DNA from: Leptospira congkakensis
GTDB taxonomy: Bacteria; Spirochaetota; Leptospiria; Leptospirales; Leptospiraceae
Length of the DNA stretch: 64,000 bases
Direction: 5' to 3'
NCBI RefSeq assembly: GCF_004770265.1
Contig: NZ_RQGQ01000017.1
Location: 744,001-808,000 of the forward strand
Of the stretch, positions 55,600 to 64,000 are shown piece by piece (position 1 is the first letter of the stretch; every line of letters begins with the position of its first letter). A model generated the notes under the pieces. It did not search any database. It saw only the letters and a list, made by a program, of their open reading frames with translations, and was not told the origin of the DNA. A program made the position numbers and the translations under genes.

Positions 55600-58500
55600 T
55601 TATTCATTTAAATTAATAAAAGGATTATCCTGTTTTCCTGTGCCTACCACTACATTATACTCTAATTTTGGAATTTTTTCTAGCGGAATTCCTTGAGCTA
55701 ACATACGCGCTTCATAAGTGTCAACTATGCATTGAAAATGTTTTTTTGCAGATTCGATCTTTTGTTTTTCTTCCTCAGTTCGAATATCACTAAAGTTTTT
55801 GTATCCTTTGGTTTCTTTAATATAATAAAGAAACTTTTCAGTGCCGCCAGTTTCTTCTTTTACAACAATTGCCCAATCTGGGTTATATTCTCCGACTGGT
55901 GTCGGAACAATAAACTTTCGCGGGAGTTTAGTAAATACCTCAACTGTGCTTGAATCTTCTTGTTCTCTAGCAAATCTCTTTTCAGTATCACTATCAGTTT
56001 CCATTTTATCATATAATCCATGTTTATTGGTTTCTATCGTATCAGATATTACCTCTTTAAATTCTTTAAAAATTGGATCAGATGTATTCTTTTGCTCCCA
56101 GTAGGTATTGGGTAGAGGAACATATTCGAGTCCATTTTTAATACCAATTTCTCTTATGACTTCTCTTATGTGCTGAGCGGATCTTTCGAGGTAGTTCTGT
56201 GGATTTTTTAAAAATTCGCCAAGAGAGCCGGATTCTTTTAAGATTTTTTTTAAAGTATCTCTAGTTAAGTCCGTTTCTTTTTGTAAGTATTCAAGAGGGT
56301 CAGGGAGGGGGAATGGACTTGTTACTTCTCTTGATTCTCTATTACGAATTTCTGCAGCGGAGACTCCACCATAGGCAATGGTTCCTTGTGCAATAGAAGT
56401 AACTACTCTCATGGATTCACATTGGATCTCTCGGATCCTTTTCACCGATTCGGTAATAATAGAATTGGAATCAAACTGAAATCTATATATGGTTTTTTGT
56501 TTGATGATATCCCAAAGTTTCCAAAATTCTGGATGATTCCATAAGTGGTCATTTTTTTTGATTAGGTTTGGCTTTCTTTTGATTTGAACGAAGGTTTGGA
56601 TATTTAGTCCTCTGAGCCATTCCAGAATGATATCTTCACGGCCAGCAAAATCACCTTCCAAAATAAACTCTGATGGGTTTAGAAAGGCATTTTCCATTAG
56701 ATTTGTAAATGCACCATCTGCGTTAAGATAACGTAATTTTTTTAAGACTTCAAAAAGTTCGTCTGCTTTTTTTCTTTTTTCTTGGGGACTAGGAGTATTA
56801 GAGCTGAAGCTGGCAACAAGATTCATAAATTGATGGGAATTTACTTTCCCGAATTCGATACCGGATTCTTCCCTGTATTCTGTTTGCAATCCGCTTACGA
56901 ATTCTGTATAACTTTCATTTACTACGACTGTAAGTTGGTTTACAGTTTCGTTTTGAATTCGATTGCCTTGAATGTCCACCGGGAGCCGCATTCCACGACC
57001 AATCTGTTGTCGTTTGGTAAATTCGGAGCGTGTTTCTAATAAGGTACAGATTTGAAACACATTTGGATTATCCCAACCTTCCCTGAGCGCTGAGTGAGAA
57101 AAGATAAAACGAAGTGGTTCGTTAGAATCGAGTAACCTCTCTTTGTCTTTCATGATGAGATTATAGGTATCATCATCTTTGGCGCCATCGCCTTTGGTAT
57201 CTTTCCATTCGACGATTTCTGAATTTCCTTTTTTCTTTTTATCGCCAGAAAAATATCCATTATGTACAAACTCGACGGGAGGAGCATTTAAATCGATAAA
57301 CTCTGGTTTTTGAATTAACTCTGAATAGGCTGCCTCAAATACCTTTCCAAATTTACCAAGACTTGTGGTTCCATCAGGATTATATTCTCTGTAATTGGAA
57401 ACTCGATCTAGAAAAAAGAGAGTCAAAACCTTGGCCTGAATTCCCATTCGCAAAAGTTGCATTTCTTTTTCCAAATGCGCTTTGATTGTTTCTTTGATTC
57501 TTTCGTCTTGAATGACGGGGGCTATGGAACCAATTTCTTTGCCCAAAAGAATTACGGTGCCGTTTGTGAATCGTAAAAATTCGTTTCCAGGTTCGATGCT
57601 AATCGTATCAGCAATATAACCATTATAATGCGAATTTTCTGTTTTAAGACTTAAGTCATCTTTTTGTTTGAGTTTGATTTTCTTTTTTGAAATTTTTCCC
57701 TTAGATTGGACGTTTACCGTTACTGTTGCGGTAAACCCAACACCTGGCTTTCCTTCTGTAGATTCCAGTTTCATATAGGGTGCGTTTTCTGTTCCTGTAA
57801 CTTCTAAAGATCGAATTTGGATCCGTTTGACGAGTTTTCTTTGGAAGGCCTCAACGGGTCCCAAGCGAAAGATGGGGTTGTATCTAATGCGCGGTGTAGC
57901 CGAATACCGTAATTGGAAAAGGGGATTTAATTCTGCAATGGCATTCTGTGCGGTTTCGGTATTGTCTACAGATTGGGGTTCGTCAATAATAAGGATGGGT
58001 TTTGATGAACGAATGAAATCAATAGGTCTTTGTCCATTCAGCTCATCCATTTCCTTATGGATGATGTTGGTGTCTTTATTGAAGGCTTGGATGTTCATCA
58101 CAAGAATTTGCAATTGGTTTGTTGTAGCAAAGTTACGGAGGGCACTTGGCGCCGAACCTTGGTAAAGCGAATAAGTGCTTCCTTTGACAAGAGGAATCCC
58201 ATACTTCGCTCTGAAATGGTCTGCAGTCATTTCTAAGGTTTTTAGAACTCCTTCTTTGATGGCGATGGAAGGAACAATAATGATAAACTTCGACCAACCA
58301 TAGAGTTTATGAAGAGATAAAATTGTATTTAAATACACATATGTCTTTCCAGTTCCTGTTTCCATCTCGATGGTAAATCGAAGTCCATTTCGTTCAAATT
58401 CTTCTTTTGTAGTGGCTTCAAGAGAAAACTTGTCTTGCACCTTTCGTAAGTTTTCATACAAAACTGATTCTTCTAAAAGCAGGGCATTTCCAAATCCAAG

Positions 58501-58641
58501 TTCGGTTTGAAAAAGAGACCCTTTTTCACCAGAAAGAGAAAAAGAAAATCCACTGGGATTTTTTTCCATCCCTTCAAATAAAGATACAGCGGCACTTGTG
58601 GCAGTGTCTTGGAATTCGAGACTTTCGAAATGGATTTTCAT
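55600..58641 (-). CDS. res: Type III-like restriction enzyme, Res subunit (helicase-nuclease)
   Basis: 1013 aa. SF2 helicase with Walker A in METGTGKTYVY (about 93-103), Walker B-type IIDEPQSVDN, motif III YSATPR, motif VI region TKRQQIGRGMRLPV. The C-terminal 100 residues have a PD-(D/E)xK pattern, YNPDWAIVV then YIKETKG. In type III systems Res translocates with Mod and cleaves away from the site. It begins 3 nt after the Mod stop. Confidence 0.9.
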   Translation of the reverse strand: MKIHFESLEFQDTATSAAVSLFEGMEKNPSGFSFSLSGEKGSLFQTELGFGNALLLEESVLYENLRKVQDKFSLEATTKEEFERNGLRFTIEMETGTGKTYVYLNTILSLHKLYGWSKFIIIVPSIAIKEGVLKTLEMTADHFRAKYGIPLVKGSTYSLYQGSAPSALRNFATTNQLQILVMNIQAFNKDTNIIHKEMDELNGQRPIDFIRSSKPILIIDEPQSVDNTETAQNAIAELNPLFQLRYSATPRIRYNPIFRLGPVEAFQRKLVKRIQIRSLEVTGTENAPYMKLESTEGKPGVGFTATVTVNVQSKGKISKKKIKLKQKDDLSLKTENSHYNGYIADTISIEPGNEFLRFTNGTVILLGKEIGSIAPVIQDERIKETIKAHLEKEMQLLRMGIQAKVLTLFFLDRVSNYREYNPDGTTSLGKFGKVFEAAYSELIQKPEFIDLNAPPVEFVHNGYFSGDKKKKGNSEIVEWKDTKGDGAKDDDTYNLIMKDKERLLDSNEPLRFIFSHSALREGWDNPNVFQICTLLETRSEFTKRQQIGRGMRLPVDIQGNRIQNETVNQLTVVVNESYTEFVSGLQTEYREESGIEFGKVNSHQFMNLVASFSSNTPSPQEKRKKADELFEVLKKLRYLNADGAFTNLMENAFLNPSEFILEGDFAGREDIILEWLRGLNIQTFVQIKRKPNLIKKNDHLWNHPEFWKLWDIIKQKTIYRFQFDSNSIITESVKRIREIQCESMRVVTSIAQGTIAYGGVSAAEIRNRESREVTSPFPLPDPLEYLQKETDLTRDTLKKILKESGSLGEFLKNPQNYLERSAQHIREVIREIGIKNGLEYVPLPNTYWEQKNTSDPIFKEFKEVISDTIETNKHGLYDKMETDSDTEKRFAREQEDSSTVEVFTKLPRKFIVPTPVGEYNPDWAIVVKEETGGTEKFLYYIKETKGYKNFSDIRTEEEKQKIESAKKHFQCIVDTYEARMLAQGIPLEKIPKLEYNVVVGTGKQDNPFINLNE

Positions 58642-58644
58642 ACT

Positions 58645-60684
58645 TTAAACCACCTGGAAGCTAACATCTTTCATCTGTTTGAATCCGGCATGTACGTTGG
58701 CTTTAAGGACATCGTTTCCAGAAAAACCCATTTCTCTAGCAATCACAAGCGAAGGGCTTCGTCTCATGATTTCATTAAATACTTCCAAGTTATGTTCTTT
58801 TCCTAGTACATAATAGGCGGTTTCTTCTGCGATATAAACGATCTTTCCGGCGATGGTCTCCGTTTTGATATTTGGGTTTGCGAGGGCTTCTGAAATTCCC
58901 GATTTTAACAAAACTTCATAGAGAATGGCTTCTTCTGTATTCGCTAATGCATTGGAGGACAAAAGTGTTGGTTGGTCTTCGAAGAGCGCTTTTTCCAAAG
59001 CCTCCTTAGTTTTTTCGATATTACCATTCCAAACCGGGAAGTTAGACGGTGCCAATTTGAAAACCCGAAAGCCCAAATCTTGGGGTTTACGCGGTGGTTC
59101 GTTATTTTCCCTATTTTTTATTAGTTGGTCTACCCCGGACTCAAAACCCAAGGAAGGCGAATCTTCTTTTTTGGATGGGTCTGCTTTTACTTTTACCGAT
59201 TTTTTCCCACTATCTTTGGTGTTTGCACTTCCTTCTTCTTTCAGCTTTGTTATCACACGACGGATCCGTTCCATTCCAATTTCGGCAATGGTTTGGAAAC
59301 CGGCTCTAGAGGCTTCCGATTCCTCCCAAGTCCCATCGGCCTTTTGTTTGCGCGTAGGCTCGGGGAGTTGCACACAGATAAATTTACGATTGCCTCCATC
59401 TTCTGCATTTAACGCCAGTACGGCGTGGGCGGTAGTGGCAGAGCCGGAAAAGAAGTCGAGGACGATGTCGTTGGGGCTACAAGATATAGCCATCATTCTT
59501 ATCATTAATCTTACAGGCTTTGGAGTTTCAAATTCTAATCTATTCAAGATAGCATTGAATTCTTGTTTTGCTTCTTGGTTATGACCAACGTCTTCATGCA
59601 TCCATAAAGTAACAGGAACTATACCATCTTGTACTTCCGAAAGGAATTGCTTTGCTCTTGGAAAATTTTCACCAGATTTCCCAAACCATATTTTGTTTTC
59701 TAGTAACATTTTATTAAAAGTGTCTTGAGATGGTGCCCATTGCCTTCCTTCTGGAGGGAAATGCTTATTTCCATTAGGTGATTCAATGCAATATGAATGG
59801 CCTTGAGCCTTTGTTTTTGAAGTCAGATCCCCACTTGTCCAAGGTCCACGTGGGTCATTGTCCAGGTTTTTATATGCTGCTTTTTGTTCCTCGGTACGTC
59901 GAAGAAGAATTGGTGACCATTTGTCTTTCATTTTTGAGTAAAGTAAAATATGGTCATGTGATTCAGATAAATATTTTTCATCGTTTTGAGGAGAAAATTT
60001 CTTTTCCCAAATTACATTCGCCACAAAGTTCTCTTCTCCGAAAATTTCATCGCATACTTTCCGTAAGTGGGCCACTTCGGTGTCATCAATGGAAATAAAA
60101 ATCACCCCATCTTCACGAAGGAGGTTGCGAGCAAGGAAGAGTCTCGGATACATCATGTTCAGCCATTGAGAATGGAACCGGCCCGTGGTTTCTGTGTTAT
60201 TCGAAAACTTGCGTCCTTTGGCATCCACTTGTCCCGTGTATTCTAGATAGGTTTTGAGAGATTCCGTATAATCATCTGGATAGACAAAGTCGTTTCCTGT
60301 ATTGTAAGGCGGGTCGATGTAGATCATCTTTACCTTACCGAGGTAGGACTTTTGCAAAAGTTTTAATACTTCCAAATTGTCCCCCTCGATATAGAGGTTT
60401 TCGGTATTGTCAAAGTCCACCGAAGCGGCACGGTCAGGGAGTAGAGTGGCTGTCGTTGGGGATTGGATGGCCTTAAAACAATTTCGTTTGCCGGGCCAGT
60501 TTAGTCCAAATCGTTCTTTTGTTTCTTCCGATTCGATGGTTTCGCCAAGGCTTTGGCGGAGTTTGTCCCAATCTATCAAATTCCCTTCAGTGAAGACTTG
60601 AGGGAAGTGTTCTTTTAGAATACGGAGTTTGTCTTCGGTTAGGTTGTGGGAGGTAAGGGGGAGTTTTTGGGGTTCGTCAGACAT
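58645..60684 (-). CDS. mod: Type III-like DNA adenine methyltransferase, Mod subunit
   Basis: 679 aa from ATG 60684 (AAGGA 10 nt upstream; an ATG at 60741 lies within the preceding Abi gene). N6-adenine beta-class order: catalytic motif IV IYIDPPYNTGNDF (about 145), then a specificity region, then SAM-binding motif I LDFFSGSATTAHAVL (about 414). Methylates a recognition site and guides Res. Follows the Abi gene by 5 bp after its stop. A low-complexity, Ser/Lys-rich linker (about 515-545) separates the C-terminal part. Confidence 0.92.
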   Translation of the reverse strand: MSDEPQKLPLTSHNLTEDKLRILKEHFPQVFTEGNLIDWDKLRQSLGETIESEETKERFGLNWPGKRNCFKAIQSPTTATLLPDRAASVDFDNTENLYIEGDNLEVLKLLQKSYLGKVKMIYIDPPYNTGNDFVYPDDYTESLKTYLEYTGQVDAKGRKFSNNTETTGRFHSQWLNMMYPRLFLARNLLREDGVIFISIDDTEVAHLRKVCDEIFGEENFVANVIWEKKFSPQNDEKYLSESHDHILLYSKMKDKWSPILLRRTEEQKAAYKNLDNDPRGPWTSGDLTSKTKAQGHSYCIESPNGNKHFPPEGRQWAPSQDTFNKMLLENKIWFGKSGENFPRAKQFLSEVQDGIVPVTLWMHEDVGHNQEAKQEFNAILNRLEFETPKPVRLMIRMMAISCSPNDIVLDFFSGSATTAHAVLALNAEDGGNRKFICVQLPEPTRKQKADGTWEESEASRAGFQTIAEIGMERIRRVITKLKEEGSANTKDSGKKSVKVKADPSKKEDSPSLGFESGVDQLIKNRENNEPPRKPQDLGFRVFKLAPSNFPVWNGNIEKTKEALEKALFEDQPTLLSSNALANTEEAILYEVLLKSGISEALANPNIKTETIAGKIVYIAEETAYYVLGKEHNLEVFNEIMRRSPSLVIAREMGFSGNDVLKANVHAGFKQMKDVSFQVV

Positions 60685-60689
60685 TTTCT

Positions 60690-61601
60690 TTAATTCCTTG
60701 ATTGTGTTTTGGTTAGATTCCAAAAAGGAACCTCTTTCCATCTTTCAGGAAAACCCATTTCGCGAATGGGAATGGTAGGATAGAGAGTCAGTAAATCTAA
60801 AAAACGAAATTTCCATTGGCTAGTTGGGGAAATGAAATTTAGCATATATTGAATGATCGATAGAATCACAAAGATTTTGTTTGGTTGGATTTCGACTGGT
60901 TGTTTCCAACCTAAATCATTTCGCGGAAGCATTGGTTTGTATCCAAACTCTCGATTCCACAACCTAGAATGGTGTGCACAAATGTTCCTGACTGAGTTTA
61001 AACTTCCGATCCAAGACAAGAGAACAGGTTCAGGTAAATTGTATTTTTTAGCAATCGATTTTGAAGTGGAGGTAGCGATTCCTCTGTACATAGTAAACAG
61101 TGTGCCAAAACTGATGAGCTCAGTAGCCATCCAAAGAGGAAGAGAATCATGCTCTTCACCATATTTGTGTTGGAAATGTGAGACAAATTTTTCTTTGCTT
61201 CGCGAATATTCCTTTTTTATTTCCTCTTGGAGTTTCATAAATTCAGGTTCTTTTAACATGGGAAAGGCAGAGGGTTCTGTGTAACCAAAAGCGCCTGTTT
61301 GGTGAGATAATTTGTATGTGATATCGGTTCGTAGAGCGATTTCTATTTTCTCGATACCATCAAGAACAAGTAAACGAAGTTTACGATCAAAACAATAACG
61401 ACTCCAAATTTCTTTCAGAGTGGTGTTTTGTTTAAATTCTTCATTTGGATAATTTCGAAAAGGAAACCAATAGCCACTCAATCGATAGTAACTAACTTGT
61501 TTTAAGATTGATACTAAGTCAATGCGGTCGCATACCAAACCTCTGGAGAGAAGTTGATCGGCTTGTTCATCAATGGTTAAGGCTTTTTTTTGGTAGATCA
61601 T
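60690..61601 (-). CDS. Abi_2 (AbiD/AbiF-like) abortive-infection protein with HEPN motif
   Basis: 303 aa from ATG 61601. Abi_2 family: YYRLSGYWFPFR near 40-50, LRLLVLDGIEKIEIALRTDI, SLPLWMATELISFGTLFTMYRGI, and the HEPN RNase-type motif RNICAHHSRLWNR (about 205-217). HEPN Abi proteins act as RNases that stop growth of infected cells. The gene sits inside the Mod/Res operon between the helicase and Mod. An in-frame TTG at 61637 lies in a hairpin and is less likely. Confidence 0.85.
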   Translation of the reverse strand: MIYQKKALTIDEQADQLLSRGLVCDRIDLVSILKQVSYYRLSGYWFPFRNYPNEEFKQNTTLKEIWSRYCFDRKLRLLVLDGIEKIEIALRTDITYKLSHQTGAFGYTEPSAFPMLKEPEFMKLQEEIKKEYSRSKEKFVSHFQHKYGEEHDSLPLWMATELISFGTLFTMYRGIATSTSKSIAKKYNLPEPVLLSWIGSLNSVRNICAHHSRLWNREFGYKPMLPRNDLGWKQPVEIQPNKIFVILSIIQYMLNFISPTSQWKFRFLDLLTLYPTIPIREMGFPERWKEVPFWNLTKTQSRN

Positions 61602-61628
61602 CGCCCTTGATTCCGGGAAGGGCAAAAG

Positions 61629-61667
61629 ACCTGCCAATTTGGGCTTACATTCAGAGGCCTGGCAGGT
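61629..61667 (-). promoter_or_regulatory. Hairpin in the helicase-abi intergenic region
   Basis: ACCTGCCA (61629-61636) and TGGCAGGT (61660-61667) form a perfect 8-bp stem around a 23-nt loop that contains an AGGCCT palindrome. It lies just upstream of the Abi ATG at 61601 in the 190-bp helicase-abi gap. May tune Abi expression or end the helicase transcript. Confidence 0.45.
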
Positions 61668-61828
61668 ATGCTATCTATCATGATCGGCCATCTCAGTAGA
61701 TTCGCAAGTGAAAAATCATTTAGGTTTCGAAAATCATTTTTAAAAAGTTCATATTTTGGGTTGGGATTTCGCATTATAAAATGGTAAAAAATAAGGCTGG
61801 CAAGGAAAAAATAACCAGAAAATGAATG

Positions 61829-64000
61829 TCAGACGATTTGTATTTTGCCGTAAAATAAAACAGTTTCATCTGTTACAAATTTAGCTTTCTTTTCCATTTC
61901 CTCTAAGAATTTTTCCTTTTCTTCATCAATAGAACGCCGTGCCATTTCAAAACTCTTCCAGGCCTCATCCCTTCTTTTTTCGATTTCTTTTCTTTCTCTT
62001 TCCAACTTTAATCTGTCAGTTAGGTTCCCTGCATCTTTTGCTTGTTTTTTGCGAATTTTGATTTCCTCATCAAAAGACTTGAGTTCTTTTTGTAGACTCA
62101 ATCGTTTGTCATCGGCCCAGGCATCCAGTTTTTCATATTCTTTTGTAAAAAGATCTTGGTTTCTTAAGTCTCGATTGATTAAGGTTTGGTTCTTTTTGTT
62201 TGAATGAATCTCTTCTAATTTAGTTGTTCTTGAATTTAAATCTTTCTCTACATAAGGTTTCCACTGACAAGATCTAGAAAATAGACGAATTGCTTGTTCG
62301 TTGTCTAAGGTTGAGCCATCTTCCCACAGAATTGTTATTAAAAGGACTTCTTCTTTCTCAAAACTATCCAAAGTCCAAAGTGTAGCCAAAATATCGCCCT
62401 GTTTATTTTTTATATTCGCGTAACTCTGATCAATTCTATCTTTGCTTAGAGTAAATTTCAATATACCATCTTCTGGAATTGATTCATTGACTGCAGCTTC
62501 CAAGATTTTTTTGGCAAGGGGATGGTTAGAATGGAATGAGTTTTCCTGAAATAAAGATTTTCCCATCCGGTAGTGGCCAAGTTGAATTGGAAGAGATAGA
62601 AATGGGTTAGAGTCTAAACGGAAACTAAGATCTAAGTCATTTGTTTTTCCATGTTTATGTATGGCATCCTTTGTTAAAATCCATAGTAATTTAGTTTGGC
62701 GATCGAACAAAATCTCACTTTCTTCCATTCGGATCTTAAGCTTTTCTTGGACAATTTCATCAAAGTTTGTAAGTAACTTTTCTCTAGTTTCTTTTATTCT
62801 TTCATTTATATCCGATTGAAGCTCAGATTGAAGTTTATCAAATGCATCTTGGATTTCTTCTTTGGTACGACAAGATTGGAAAATTTCTGCAATTCTTTTT
62901 TCAAAATCAACTCCAGTTTCAACGTTTCCAAGAACTTCGTCGCTTGCTCCAAATACACCACTGAATAATTGAAATTTTTCGCTTAACAATTCGTATACGC
63001 GTACATCGGCCAGGTTCTTTTTATTTAGGAAATTAACGACTACGACATCAAAATTTTGACCATATCTGTGGCATCTTCCGATCCTTTGTTCAATCCTTTG
63101 TGGATTCCATGGTAAATCGTAATTTACAACGATAGAACAAAATTGAAGATTGATTCCTTCGGCTGCAGCTTCTGTTGCTATTAAAATTTGCCTTTTTTCT
63201 TTAAATTCTTCTACAAGTGCAGCCCTAATATCTGCTGTCTTAGAACCAGAAATTTTATCTGTTCCTTTATACTTTTCCATCCAAGATTGAAATATCTTCT
63301 TTGAAGTATCATCATTATTGGAACCATTGAATAACAAGATTTGATTCGCATAACCATTGATTGATAAAAAGTCGAATAGATAGTTTTGGGTGCGTCTTGA
63401 CTCTGTAAAAATAACAGCTTTTTTGGCTCCACCTAATCTTTCCATTTCGGAAAACGCTTGTCCAAGTCCAGTGAGTAGTACTTCGGCTTTGCTATTGGCT
63501 TGGATATTATTAGCAAGTGCTAAATACTCTTTTAATTCTTTGATTTCCGCTCTTAAATCTTCTGCTGATTCAACCAGAAGATGATTTTCAGGAATAGATT
63601 TTTGAGTTTGAAAATCAGACCATTCTTCTTTTATTTCTTCATATTCTTCAAAGTCGTCTGCAATTAACTTTTCGATCTCTAAATCGAGAGAGGTATCAGA
63701 AACTCCTAGTTTTTTTTCTAATCTATCTACTAATGCCTGCAAAGTACCAGCTATTGCATAAGTGGAAGAAGCGAGGAGTTTGCGTAAAATTAAAGTCATT
63801 AGTTTCCTTTGACTTTTTGGAAGAGCGGCTAAGTTTTCCCGTTGTAAATAAGCACTAATCCATTCGTGTAAACGATCTTCGTCTGCGTTTGGGATAAACT
63901 CTTTTGTAATAGGAATTCTCTTTGTATATTTGATATATTCTAATACTTGTTTGCGAAGAGTTCTTTTGCAAATTCCTTCGATTCTGTTTTTAAGTAACTG
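61829..64000 (-). CDS. SNF2-type helicase (5' end outside window)
   Basis: C-terminal 723 codons of a longer gene; the frame stays open to the right edge (starting QLLKNRIEGICKRTLRKQ), so the first ATG at 63799 is internal. The helicase C-terminal lobe shows FTESRRTQNYL, ILIATEAAAEGINLQFCSIVVNYDLPWNPQRIEQRIGRCHRYGQ (motifs V and VI). Then a long charged coiled-coil-rich tail (about residues 250-650 of the visible part). It heads the defence operon. It resembles SNF2/RapA-like helicases found next to type III-like Mod/Res genes. Confidence 0.85.
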   Translation of the reverse strand, partial: QLLKNRIEGICKRTLRKQVLEYIKYTKRIPITKEFIPNADEDRLHEWISAYLQRENLAALPKSQRKLMTLILRKLLASSTYAIAGTLQALVDRLEKKLGVSDTSLDLEIEKLIADDFEEYEEIKEEWSDFQTQKSIPENHLLVESAEDLRAEIKELKEYLALANNIQANSKAEVLLTGLGQAFSEMERLGGAKKAVIFTESRRTQNYLFDFLSINGYANQILLFNGSNNDDTSKKIFQSWMEKYKGTDKISGSKTADIRAALVEEFKEKRQILIATEAAAEGINLQFCSIVVNYDLPWNPQRIEQRIGRCHRYGQNFDVVVVNFLNKKNLADVRVYELLSEKFQLFSGVFGASDEVLGNVETGVDFEKRIAEIFQSCRTKEEIQDAFDKLQSELQSDINERIKETREKLLTNFDEIVQEKLKIRMEESEILFDRQTKLLWILTKDAIHKHGKTNDLDLSFRLDSNPFLSLPIQLGHYRMGKSLFQENSFHSNHPLAKKILEAAVNESIPEDGILKFTLSKDRIDQSYANIKNKQGDILATLWTLDSFEKEEVLLITILWEDGSTLDNEQAIRLFSRSCQWKPYVEKDLNSRTTKLEEIHSNKKNQTLINRDLRNQDLFTKEYEKLDAWADDKRLSLQKELKSFDEEIKIRKKQAKDAGNLTDRLKLERERKEIEKRRDEAWKSFEMARRSIDEEKEKFLEEMEKKAKFVTDETVLFYGKIQIV

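Overview
The window looks like chromosomal DNA of a Leptospira species (spirochaete), probably of the saprophytic type. This is inference. It rests on low GC content, spirochaete-style lipoprotein signal sequences, an IcmF-type fused acyl-CoA mutase, a gcvT-gcvH-gcvP cluster, Deg9-like secreted proteases, and GC-rich interspersed palindromic repeats between AT-rich genes. I saw no rRNA, tRNA, CRISPR array, insertion sequence or prophage.

0-10 kb: a GH31 glycosidase lipoprotein running off the left edge; a two-domain rhodanese lacking the usual active-site Cys; a secreted three-gene operon with one intact Deg9-like serine protease and one protease-dead paralogue; a response regulator fused to an RsbW-type kinase domain; then a flippase and a PAP2 phosphatase. 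10-20 kb: PlsC-type acyltransferase, IcmF, a membrane protein with a voltage-sensor-like S3-S4 segment, a secreted papain-family protease with Fn3-like repeats, and a dihaem cytochrome c.

20-28.4 kb lies between two near-identical direct repeats of about 80 bp. It holds an M24-fold protein with two beta-propeller lipoproteins, an AraC regulator, and an ArsR-controlled operon (ArsR, tandem SRPBCC, small membrane protein, MATE exporter, DUF1801). 28.4-31.6 kb is an AT-rich block of orphan genes containing a 167-nt GC-rich element with inverted ends that resembles an integron attC site. 32-37 kb is a thioredoxin-like ferredoxin and the glycine cleavage genes gcvT-gcvH-gcvP.

37-55 kb is mixed. 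It includes a quinone-reductase-like MDR enzyme, a 24-residue Lys/Ala histone-H1-like peptide with its own terminator, a SUFU-domain protein, AlkB, a DUF4269 protein, an epimerase, an MBL-fold lipoprotein, a PfpI/DJ-1 protein, a Crp-like regulator, a lipoprotein/membrane/VanW operon, an SGNH hydrolase, an RND pump with no adjacent adaptor and a TetR-type operator on its promoter, and a VanX-type dipeptidase.

55.6-64 kb is a defence island, all on the minus strand: a SNF2-type helicase (5' end outside the window), an Abi_2/HEPN protein, and a type III-like methyltransferase (Mod) and restriction helicase-nuclease (Res). Helicase plus Abi plus Mod/Res in one transcriptional direction is the most system-like cluster here.
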